A stretch of 64,000 nucleotides of DNA from Oscheius sp. JU75 (Eukaryota > Nematoda > Chromadorea > Rhabditida > Rhabditidae): NCBI GenBank assembly GCA_037178855.1, contig JASJZC010000002.1:6956501-7020500 (forward strand), in the 5' to 3' direction. Every line of letters starts with the position of its first letter. Position 1 is the stretch's first letter. A program made the translations under genes and the position numbers. Below are positions 23,458-34,220 of this stretch, piece by piece. A model generated the notes under the pieces. The model had not been told where the DNA came from and searched no databases. It was given only the letters and a program-made list of their open reading frames with translations.

Positions 23458-26090
23458 ATGAGAACAAACAAGGGAAATCGAAACAAGGGACCGGCTCCGG
23501 TAGCAGCGGTCTCGGACACTGTCTGCTACTGGTAAGTTGACATAAATTCTTTTTTTTCGGAGTTTTCCCTACCTTTGGCAAAATGCCAAACGGTCAACTC
23601 TGTCAGATAGTTCCAGCCATGTCACAGTTCCATCTTGTCAATATGTCAAGGCATGTCATGTCAAACTGTATTGTCTCAGTCTGTCGTTCAATCTCCCACT
23701 TTCAGCAACGGACAGCGAGACCTCAACGTGCTAGAAGTTTTTTGTACTGGCTGCTCCAAATGGTTTCATGCCAACTGTCTTCGGGATATGAAGGAGTTGT
23801 AAGACTTTTTACTATTCTCCTTTCAAGACCGCCTAATTTCAGCTACGGAGTATGCTTCATGGTCTGCTACGTGTTCACATGTAAGGATTGTAGCCCGACA
23901 AAGACAGAATCGTGGATTCCGAAGCAAGCCAGTGAGTTTTTGAGGTCTCTCTCATCCTCTATCTCTCTGTCTCTCACACTCCCACCTTCAGGTTTCTCCC
24001 ACATGGCTATCACCGTTCTGGCCAATCTCACAGCCGAGACTCTGAAAGCCGAAGGACGCCTGAATATAAATTCCGGAGAAGGAGACCCGGTCTACTTTGG
24101 GCTCTACGAAAAGATCCTACCCTACTTTGACAACAACTGGGAGAACCTGACCTCGATGCCCAGAAGAGCCAAGAACACTTGGCATCAGACCCTACAGAAG
24201 GCTTTGGCGAAAGAAACGGGACTCTTTAGAGTGGGTTGAGATCTGAACCAATACTACAGGAGATTTCAGGCAAAGCCAGGCGATGAAAACAGTTTCTGCC
24301 TTGTGGAGCCATTGGTGGACATTGGACCGGCTAACGAGGCTGTCAAATCGGTAAATCTCTTGTTATTTTTTTTCCAAATCGTTCTCAGATTGGAAAGAAA
24401 ACGACGACAGAAAAGACAAAAGAGAATCTCTCTACCACCCTGGTCAATTCCTCTCCCTCTGAACGGACTCCAGTTGATGTGGACGACGGTCCGAAGACAC
24501 GAGGAGCCAGTAAGAGAAGGAATGCAGATGTGGGAGGAGGAAACACAACAAAAAAGCCGAAACTGTTAGTGGTATAAGAAAGTGAGACGAAGAGACAGAG
24601 AGATAGAGAGAATGTGACTGAACCCCTTTGTTTTCAGTGCTGCCGACTACTCCGTTGCCAAATTTGCCGGTCTGGACAGTCCAGTAGACATACCTTTCAA
24701 CAAGGAAGGGTACAGGTACTTCCTGGTAGAGAGAGACCCTAACGTCTCTGAAAAGTGAGTCTGAATCCCAAAATATCTCAAAAATTCGGTTCAGAGCTTG
24801 GGGAGAGGAAGACGAGTCGACTGCCAGAGCGATTCCGTCCCACATGTATCGTATCGTCACTACGAATTCTATTACACTGTCTCCGAATGACAGGGCTTAT
24901 CAGGTTAGAGTCCTCTTTTTCTATTCCACTACCCATTTTCAGTTGAGAGTCAGTGATGACCAGCTCACCGTGACCGGCTTCGAAGGATACTGTGTCGCCA
25001 AAGGGACACATTCCGTCTCGAAGGGTACCTGGTACTACGAAGTAAATTTCATGAAACAGCCGCCAAATACCCATGTCAGGATAGGATGGAGTAGAGGACA
25101 AGGTAAGGATCTTTATCTCTGTCTCTATCACTGCCTCTTTCTCTCTCCATTCCTTTTTTTGCAGCCCCCGTCCAAGCCTGTGTCGGCTACAACAAGTTCT
25201 CCTACGCCTGGCGCTCTCTCAAAGGAACCAAGTTCCATGACGCCAAGGGTAAAACCTATTTTCCATCTGGATTCAAGGTAGAGCCTCTCTATTCTTTCTC
25301 AAATTTCACCACTTCAGGAAGGCGACGTCCTCGGCCTCCAGATCCACATCCCTCACGACATCCACCATCCTGAGGTCTCCTCCAAAGATTACCTTCCTCC
25401 AGCTAGAAAAGAATGCCACTTGATCAACTTCAAGCACAATTACTTTTACGAGGCCCAGGATGACTTCAATGTGGCTCTGAAGGCGTTGAAGGAGGTTCCT
25501 GGAAGCAAGGTTGGGTGAATCACTATCATTGGACTGAAGACCACCGCTGGTTTTACGGTTTTAGGGCAAAAGACGGAACTTACAAAATTTTCGATGTTTT
25601 GCAAAGTGGTGGGGGAGGTTAAGGGATACAACTTCCCTACAACTTTGCTGAATGTCACTAAGATACACCGTCCTGTTGTCAAAAAAACCGCTGCAAAGAT
25701 ATCCATGTTTTCGCAATATGACTTTTTGAATTCCTTGGCTGAGTGTCCTACGTTGTCACGTTATATCAGGCTCAAAGTTTCGTAGAAAATTTTTTTAAAG
25801 GAATGTTTCAGATCGAATTTTTCCTCAACGGGAAGTCCTGTGGAGTCGCCTTTGAAGACATCTACAGGGGCTTCTACTTTCCTGCAGTCTCTCTCTTTGG
25901 ACGTAAGTCGTGTGGTCACACCCGTATCATATCGGTTTCAGCCGCTACGATTCGAGTAAACTTTGGTCCAGCACTGAAACATCTTCCGAAAGGAGCCCGA
26001 GCAATGTCCGAGAGGCCTCAAGAGGTCCACTTCGAGCAGACCCTGAGCGATATTATGCACTTGATGGAGCATAATCAGGTCTACGAATAA
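23458..26090 (+). CDS. ash-2: Ash2 / Ash2L, COMPASS histone H3K4 methyltransferase subunit
   Basis: Core subunit of Set1/MLL complexes that methylate histone H3 lysine 4. Thirteen exons can be traced. Order: atypical PHD-like zinc finger ([14 protein letters not shown] ... CKDC), winged-helix DNA-binding region ([20 protein letters not shown]), a Lys/Thr-rich linker with an NLS-like SKRR, then a SPRY domain ([86 protein letters not shown]), ending [11 protein letters not shown]. All match Ash2L in order. Several introns are about 39 nt (24231-24269). One larger intron (about 25511-25811) splits the SPRY domain. It is divergent with the bZIP gene. Confidence is very high for identity, good for exon borders. 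Confidence 0.94.
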
Positions 26091-26667
26091 TAATACTCAT
26101 GCTCATTTTACTGAACGTGTATATATAATAATTTGCTTGTCGTCTTGAAGTAAAGAGTATGTAAAGAGTGTTTCGGTATAGTGGACATTGTTGGCTTAAT
26201 GACCATTCGGATTTTTAACTTTTAATTGAATTAATGTGGAATTAATTAGCAGATCTTACAATTTTCGACAATACGCTGTCTATCGTATTGTGACCTTTTT
26301 CTTTTCTATTTCCCATAACCTCTTTTCGGCTACTATACTTGTGCCCTCGGACCGCTCAGCGATCTGTACCGACCCGCTTAGAGATCTCCCTTCTGCAGAT
26401 CGCATTTAGTTCACAACACTTGACTTACAATTGGCGGGAACAGAACTGAAGGCGGATCAGAGTTCGGGACCACGAGTTTTTGGACCGAAATGCTTCAAAC
26501 TTGAACCACACGAAAACCAGACCGGGACAAAGGCTGGTTGATCGGTTCGAACTTACTTATATGCCGGACACAGCAGCCACAAATATTGGGTCCGATCGAT
26601 CACCGGCCGTTCAAACTTTTCATCTTTCGCTTAGAACTTTTGCTCCTTCAACTTCCAAATCATTCAG
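26091..26667. other. Intergenic spacer between Ash2 and Nup88
   Basis: No coding sequence seen. It ends in ATTCAG directly before the Nup88 ATG, a configuration that fits a trans-splice acceptor. Confidence 0.35.
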
Positions 26668-29600
26668 ATGTTGCAAGAGCTCGCCCTGTTCATGGAGTCG
26701 CTGTTGCCCACCAACAGAACCCAACACATTGTCTCCTTTCCTCCCAATTCCTTCCTGGCTTACAGTGACGGCACTCTTCACATCCTGAAGTCATTCTCTT
26801 CCCCAAACCGGACAACAGTTCAGTTTGGTCAACATGTCAAAATCCAACCCGTACCGGCAATCCCTCAGACCGCTGAAATTGCCAAAATTAGAGTCAGCGA
26901 TGATGGATCCAGGTCCATTTTCTAATTTTCGCCTCTAACTGTACTTTTTAGGATTGTGCTGCAAGCGAAGGACTATCTCTACGTTATACACGTTCCTCAA
27001 GAGGTCATGTCCCTGTTGATGAAGAAATCCCCAAGTGTGGACATTTTCTGCGAATGCAAGCAGATCGTTCCGGTCTCGTTGCGGAGGGACAGCAAGATGG
27101 TGGACTGCAAGTTCGTTTCGGAGTCGGGAGCTTGTATTCTCTCTGTGCTGTCTTCTGATAATTGTATCAGGTTAGTTTTAGGCTCAATAGGCATGTTTTC
27201 CCAATCCCATTCGTTACTCTAACTGGTATATTAAAGTAAGCCTATATGTTCTGGTTCATCGGGGAGATAGGATCTGTTCTTGTCGTTTGCTTGTCGGTAA
27301 GCATCTTGGTAAAACTTTTGAGCCACGTGATCAATTTTAGACAATGAGCAAACAGAGAGTCCCCTCGAGTCCTAGTAAGACCTACCTTTACGGTGGCAAA
27401 AGAATGTAAAGACTACATCTCTACTATCTAAGTCCAATGTCTTCTATAGCGGCCTCAGTCTGCTTGTTCGTCCGTGGCCACGAGCCAGAAGCGATATATT
27501 ATTATTAGTTTGTGGCAAAAGTTTGCAAGTCAACTTTGAAGTTTTGAAAGAGCCACACAGTTGAACAAGAGTAGTTAGCTTTTTTTTAGTGAGGCGAAGC
27601 TGCCTTTAAGCAGCTGGTGTACATGGAAAGAGTTATCCCATATAACACTTTACAAGAATTCATCAATCTCTTTTGACAAGGGTTCTTTTTAACAAGCTTT
27701 GGCAAGTTGAGTTAGAAGAGAGTCAAACAGTTAAATTCAAAACAGACCGGCGCGCTCCACCAGGAGCGAAACAGAATGGTAGAGTTGAACCAACGTTTTT
27801 CTACGGACCCACATTTTCTCTATCTGACCCTGACCAAGCGTCAAATCTTCTATGCAATCCTGGCTAATATGTAGAGGCTTTCAGAGTTTACAATCTTCTT
27901 GGCGACACTCACGAACTATTGTACCATATCGATTTCAATAAGTCCCTACACGTTGACATAAACAGCACTCGGATGGCTAACAACAGTTTCGGTCTCTACA
28001 CCACCATTGGTAAGCATTTCACGAAACTGCGAAATGTTTTGTTCCTGTTCAGTGAGCTTTGACCAAGTCCACAGTGTTCCGGAGCTATGTCTTCTCGTCA
28101 TCGACAGCGACGGAATAGTCTACACTGTCTCCGTTATTGGTGAATTTACAGAATTTTTCTTAAAAACTGGTCTGTTCAGATGAGTTCTCTCCCATCGTTT
28201 GCCGTTTGTCAACTCCGGCCAACTTCCCGACTGATCCAATAGATTTGTTGTCTATTAGACATTCAGAATCACAGGTATGCACTTTTTTTCCGGTGGCACG
28301 ACTGTCACTTTGCCTGTCAATCTGTTCTCATCTTATCCTGTATACATCTCCCCCTTACAACGTTGTTCTGACAACATGTCTTGTCAACCTCAGCCACTCT
28401 CTTGTCCGATCTGTCAAACTGTCCACACCCTATCAGGTACCTTCCAACTACCCTGTCATTCTCTCCCCCTCGTTTGGCAGTCAATGTACTGTCCTGGCGG
28501 CTGGTATCTCTCTCCAATATGATGTCCAACTGTCCTTGTCAACCTGACCTATCCTGTTTATACCGACATGTCCTCCGTCAACATGTCCATCTCTTCTGTC
28601 AATCGGCCCTCTTGGCATGTCCCCTTTCTGTCCTAACAAACTATCTGTCCATTTTTCCTGTAAAGTTGGCAATTCTGAGAGAGGCAGATAGAGAGACAGA
28701 ACCATATGCAGCTCACACAAGTTTAGGTCTTCTCCGCCTTTGCCGTCTACTCCAACGATGTTGAAGGAAATCTGACTCACTTTGTTCTGGTTCCAAATGA
28801 ATCTGGCTTCCAGTAAGATCAAATTATACTCTTCCGTATAGCTTCAAATCTCAGACTCATGCTCGTGGAACGGCTAACTCTGTCCCAAGCTGGTAGTCAT
28901 GCTTGTTTGGACCACATAACTGATGGAAACTATCTCCTAGGAACAGTAAATACCATCTACTTGGTTGATAACCGGCCATGGATCTACAGTACTGACGGGT
29001 AAAAATATCTTATGTTCTACTGTATTAAAAACCTTTAGAATGAGGGGACAGAGTCGAATTCATCCCATTGCCAGTAGTACAGAGTCTGGTAAGAGGACAG
29101 GGAATGGGGAGACTGTCAGAGTACCATGTGAGACAGATGTTGGAAAACTAACTCTTCTTGTCAGCAACTTGTCTGGGGGACTGTCTACTTCGTTTATCAG
29201 GTACAGTTTCTGTTTTTCGCCCTTTCCGGTTTAGATTTACTCGTATTGGATGTCGCGCGGTAACTTTGTCCCTCTTTGGTAGTTTTCCCTGTCAAATACT
29301 ATCATCCTCGAGCAAAGTTATACTCCGGAGCATACATGTTATTTTTCACTGGCATTTTGGTATCAGCGGCCTCATATATGCCAATTCTTGTCTCCTTTAA
29401 TGTCAATCTGTTCCAGCTTGCTGGCTTGAAATCACCTTATCTGTCAACAAGACCGGTCAGGGCATGTCATATTATGAGCACAGTGATACAGGGACAGAGG
29501 ATCCACAGACACTGGACTTATACTACTGCTTTTGTTTCTTGCTTTTTCTAAACGTAGGATAACTCTTCGAGTACACTGAGTCAGCTGTCCGAGTGTCAGT

Positions 29601-30812
29601 TTTTGTCACCAGTTCATGTGGTATTGACTACACTGTCTCATCTGTCCACTAACTGTCAAAATCATCAAAATTATTTCCAGGACCTCCATGGAGGAGCCTA
29701 ATGATCTCAATGAGACCGTTCATCTTCACGACAAGTCTCTAAACACCTCTATCCCAGCACAGATACCTGATTGGAAGGCGACAGCTATTGATCCTATCCT
29801 TATTAAAATGGTGGTCCTACCTCGACTAACGTAAGTTTTCTTCCCTCCCTTATCTTCCGAACTTTTAGAGGAAAATCAAACGATGAACCGAACGTTCTGC
29901 TCAAGAAGTTCGAGCAATGGCTACAGATCCTTGTCAGGAATCTTGTCACCATGAAACAGGCCTCGAGTGTGGCCAATGCTCATCTGTTAGATTTGGACAG
30001 AGAGGTCCAAGTCTCTCTAGCCAGCCGATCTGACCATGTCGAAAAACTGATTACCCTCGGAATGGAGGTGGACAAGCTGAAGACTGACTTTGAAGATCGC
30101 AAACGACGTTTTGAGGTCCTTGCCAGACGCGTCGAGACACTTGGAGACAGAGCCAAGGAGAATCAGCCTCTTTCGGAACAGGAGAAGAAAGCAGCCAAGT
30201 TGCTAGAAGAGTACAGGAGGACGGCTCTGGGAATGTGTGACAAGGCTACTGAGGTGAGTTATCGAGGCTTTTCAAGCCAGCACGGTACGGGTGAGATTGC
30301 TCCCCTTGTCAGTGGTAGGGTGTAAGAAACAGAGGGTTGCAGAGAGTCGAGTACCAAGAATATCAGGATTACTGTAACTGAAAGTTATCACGGTGTAGCA
30401 GTGAAAGAGTGCAGTGACAGTCGACTTGAGAGGAAGACATGGAAAAATAATCATGCAACTGACAGTCAGAGATCTCTGTCTGTCAGTTGAATCTATCAGA
30501 GATAAGACAGTTCGTGCCTCCCCCGTACCACCTCACGGCTCCTCACCGCTCCACCCACCCTGCATCCCTTCTCGTTTCATCTTCTTCTCAAAAATCCATT
30601 TCAGCTCTTTGTCTCTGTGGCCGACGAAAAACGGGCCACTTTCGGTCCGGCACAGTCATTCCAACCCAGTGTGACCTCTTCCAGTGCCACAATCGAAAAA
30701 ACGTAAGCTTCAACCTGTTTACCAGCTATAAAATTCTTGTTTTAGGGTCAAAGAGGTCGAGTTTCTTCGAAGCCGGGCTGAAAAACTTCAGGATCTCATC
30801 GACTTTGATTGA
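26668..30812 (+). CDS. Nup88 nucleoporin
   Basis: Cytoplasmic-face nuclear pore subunit that anchors Nup214 and the export machinery. The gene starts at an ATG directly after ATTCAG. The N-terminal half is a beta-propeller (SFPPNSFLAYSDGTLHIL, IRVSDDGSRIVLQ, YNLLGDTHELLYHIDF, NYLLGTVNTIYLVDN). The C-terminal half is a long coiled coil (LRRVE-type heptads; FEQWLQILVRNLVTMKQASS, EKLITLGMEVDKLKTDFEDR, RAKENQPLSEQEKKAAKLLE, EYRRTALGMCDKATE), ending VKEVEFLRSRAEKLQDLIDF. This order matches Nup88. I count at least nine exons. The introns at about 27172-27873 and 28275-28700 are large and repeat-rich, and I have not fixed every border. A second, separate copy of the coiled-coil part follows at 33280. 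HAGH starts 150 nt downstream, operon-like. Confidence 0.85.
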
Positions 30813-30961
30813 TTCATATCCATTTTGTCGCATTCCGGGTTCCAATGAATCTTCTCACCCAATAACTTATTATTTTTCTCGTGTTCAGCTCACAAAACAT
30901 ATCTCTTCCCCATTTTTTCTTTTTTTTCCATTAATTATCCGCTTCGCACAATTCTCGATAG

Positions 30962-32528
30962 ATGTTTTTGACCAGAACCCTCCATTCCACCGTCCAACAA
31001 GCCATGAAGGTCCTGCCGGTAAAAGCTCTCGAGGACAACTACATGTACCTCGTCTTCGACAAGAATCACAAGGGATTTGTGGTGGATCCTGTGGAGCCGA
31101 ATACTATTCAGGCTGTGGCAGATAAGCACAAGGTTACTAATTTGCTGTTTACCTAATAATATCGTGTTTTCTTTGCAAGGCACCTTGATTTTCTGTTGCA
31201 AACCCTCCGTACATGACCTGACTTTTTACATTGTACATGACCTGACTGTTATTCGGCTCTACAATCTATCAGTACCTTTTCAAGCAGTATAAGTACCTGA
31301 AAGCTCGGTGAAACTTGCAAGCTGAGGCGATATTCTTCCCTTTTTGTGTTTCCTTTTGTTGTGATATTTTCCAGCTGAAAATCCAACTTTACTGTTTGGT
31401 GATGTAACGGAAGATTTAAACATACGAATTTCTAATTGTTGGACTAGGCGAAAATTAAGTCTTGGATCTGAATAGGGCAAGAATTAACCGTATCCTGGAG
31501 TTGTTAGAAAAATCACAAATCTCTTCAGGTAACAATAGAAGCAGCCCTGGTCACTCACCACCACTGGGACCATGCCGGTGGCATGCCAGATTTCCACAAA
31601 ATGCATCCAGAAGTCCAGATTTACGGCGGTGACGAGAGGATTGAGAAGCTGACGAACAAGGTCGAGACAGGAACCAAGTTTAGTGTTGGAGAGCTCAATG
31701 CGAGTCTTTTTGGCCAGTTTTTGATAGAAAAATGGTTTAGGTGATGTGCTATTCGACTCCGTGTCACACCAGGGGCCATGTCTGCTTCTTTGTCACCTCG
31801 GAAGAGCACACACCGGCTGTTTTCACTGGAGATACCCTTTTCATTGCCGGGTGCGGAAAGTTCTTTGAAGGTTAGCGACTTTTTAGGCATAGATTATAAA
31901 AGCGAGAAAAAATGATAGAAAATCCTAATTTTGAAAATTCAAATCGCGCGCCGAATTGTTTGTACGCAAAGGTACGTCAATCATATTTTCGTTGTGATGT
32001 GTTTCGCCTTAGGATTTGATCTTCTCTACAACTTTGTAGAATAATCGAAAAATGACTTATTCGGGTCGAAAAACGGGTTCAATACGGACACTTTTTGAAG
32101 TGGTATTGCAAAAAGGAAAAACTAAATTTACCGTATACATCTAGGAACCGCCTCCGAAATGCACAAGAACCTGAACGAGACACTGGCATCACTTCCTGAC
32201 GAGAGCCAGGTCTTCTGTGGCCACGAGTACACGACCTCCAATCTTAAGTTTGCCCATTACATCGAGCCCGGCAATCAGGTAGTCTTTTTCCCGCCAAAAG
32301 AGTCTGAAAAACCAAATTTAGGCGGTAAAAGAGCGCCTGAAGTACTCTCAGGAGCAGGACAAGGCTCAGATCCCGACCGTCCCTTCGACTATCGCCGAAG
32401 AGAAGCAGATCAATCCATTCATGCGCGTCGACTCCGCCGAAATACAGAAGAATGTCCAGGAGACGGATCCAGTCGAGGTGATGAAACAGCTCCGTGAAGC
32501 CAAGAACAATTATCGGGCCATGATTTAG
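30962..32528 (+). CDS. hagh: Hydroxyacylglutathione hydrolase (glyoxalase II)
   Basis: Hydrolyses S-D-lactoylglutathione to D-lactate and glutathione, the second step of methylglyoxal detoxification. Five exons (30962-31132, 31529-31699, 31741-31870, 32145-32278, 32322-32528) give exactly 270 aa, the usual size. The metallo-beta-lactamase zinc motif THHHWDH is intact, with further ligands in [25 protein letters not shown] and VFCGHEYT. The [13 protein letters not shown] start could be a short mitochondrial presequence, with an internal Met ([17 protein letters not shown]) as the cytosolic start, as in vertebrates. Intron 2 (31700-31740, 41 nt) begins with GC, not GT; the protein alignment ([14 protein letters not shown]) forces this junction. 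It follows Nup88 by 150 nt. Confidence 0.94.
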
Positions 32529-33279
32529 ACTTTTTGTCAAAAAAAAATATCCATAGAATTGCCATTTCCAAGCGTGTGATCCTCTCCAGAATCTTGTCAA
32601 TTACACATGTAGATCGGTTGTGATAGAATTGTATACTTTATGCCCATAAAGATTGTTTCAATTCCTTGTTTGTTGATGGAATGGAGTATCCGTAGTCATT
32701 TTCTTTGTGATGACACATATTTTGGGGCTTCTAACCGTGAAAGTGTGATATTTAGTTGTCAAAATGGCTACGAGACTGAAAATGCACTATGGAAATAACT
32801 GGGACCGTTTGAAACCAGAAAGGTGGTAAAACGTGGATCAGCGGGAAAAGGTTGGTCTATATTCGTTAGATTTTGTGGTCTTTATGCAGTGCGACTGCTT
32901 GTCCTACATACTGCTACTATTTTTTCACCTTATTAAAGTTGTTTTGAAAGAAAAATACATACGGGAAAAGCAGTCAAAATGTTAGTCGCGGAGCAATTGC
33001 CTAAAATTTTTTGCACAATTTGAAAGCCCGCGTCATTTCGTATTTGAAATTCGTTTTGGCGGGAAGCCTTATTCTATTTCGGCTGATTTTCTGTTCTTTT
33101 TGCTAGTTTTCCATCTTTTTCTATTGGCCTATGTGCTTGTTTACAGCGTATCGCCGCAAAAATTTGAAAAAAAAATTACCGGTTTTTTCTTGCCCCAAAA
33201 TATTCATCATGGCTTGCAAAAATTCTAAGAATCTCCGAAATAGTCTTTCACAGTCATATAGTAGAAACATTTCCAGTAA
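32529..33279. other. Intergenic spacer, no gene
   Basis: 751 nt of AT-rich DNA between glyoxalase II and the Nup88-like copy. I see no coding region or repeat family here. Confidence 0.4.
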
Positions 33280-34050
33280 ATGCCGACATATTCACTGCCG
33301 CCGATGGAGGAGGACCCTGACTGGAAGTCGACGACGATTGATCCAATAATGAAGAAAATGACGGTTCTTCCTCGTCTAGCGTATTATTTTCCTCATTTTT
33401 TGGCCCAAGCCAACATTTTAGAGGGAAACCCGACGACGAGCCTCAGGTTTCGCTCAAGAGCTTTGAGCAATGGCTCCAGATCCTGATCAGGAACCTTGTC
33501 ACATTGAAACAGGCCTCGAATCTAGCCAATAAACACCTCGCGAAGCTCGTGGAACAGGCCACGGCCAGTCGGGCTGACCACACAGAAAAGCTGATCACGA
33601 TCGGGATCGAGGTCCAGAAGCTGAAGGACCAGTTTGAGGAGCGCCGACAGCAATTCGACGTCCTCTTCCGCCGCTTCGACGAATTTGAGCTCCGAGCAAA
33701 GCAAAATCAGCCGCTGTCCGAACAGGAAAAGAAATCGGCCAAGATGCTGAAGGAATACAGGAGGACGGCTCTCACCATGTGCGACAAGACCGCCCAGGTC
33801 TGTTTTTGTTCAAAATTCTGGGAAATATCACGAATTTTCAGCTTTCTGTCGCTGTGGCGAACGAAAGAAGAGACCATTTCGGCCCGGCGCAGTCATTCAC
33901 GCCCAGTATGACCTCGTACAGTGCCACAATTGAGAAAGCGTCAGTTTTTTTTTTATAGTATTCCACCTAAAATTCAAATTTAGGGTCCATGAGGTCGAGT
34001 TTCTTCGAAGCAGAGCCGGAAAACTACAGGAGCTCCTCAATGCCGAGTGA
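33280..34050 (+). CDS. Stand-alone Nup88 C-terminal coiled-coil paralog
   Basis: Four exons (33280-33380, 33422-33797, 33842-33939, 33984-34050) give exactly 213 aa. It starts MPTYSLPPMEEDPDWKSTT and then follows the Nup88 tail exon for exon: FEQWLQILIRNLVTLKQASN, EKLITIGIEVQKLKDQFEER, RAKQNQPLSEQEKKSAKMLK, EYRRTALTMCDKTAQ, VHEVEFLRSRAGKLQELL. Intron positions and phases match the Nup88 gene, so this is a DNA-level duplication, not a retrocopy. Most differences are synonymous or conservative and the frame is open from start to stop, which points to selection on the protein. It lacks the beta-propeller. It may act as a free coiled-coil partner in the Nup88-Nup214-Nup62 bundle (inference). DHPS follows by 170 nt. 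Confidence 0.82.
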
Positions 34051-34220
34051 TTTCAGTCCCCCCTACCTCATTTTTTGTAAATTCTTTACTCTAGACGAGT
34101 ATTTGGCATGAATGAATATATTTACACCTACTTTTTGTAGAAATAGCACTGGTTTCGGTACCTTGCATATCCGTAACGGCTTTTCGACTCAAATTAGAAA
34201 GTACGTCTGTTTCGGGCACG

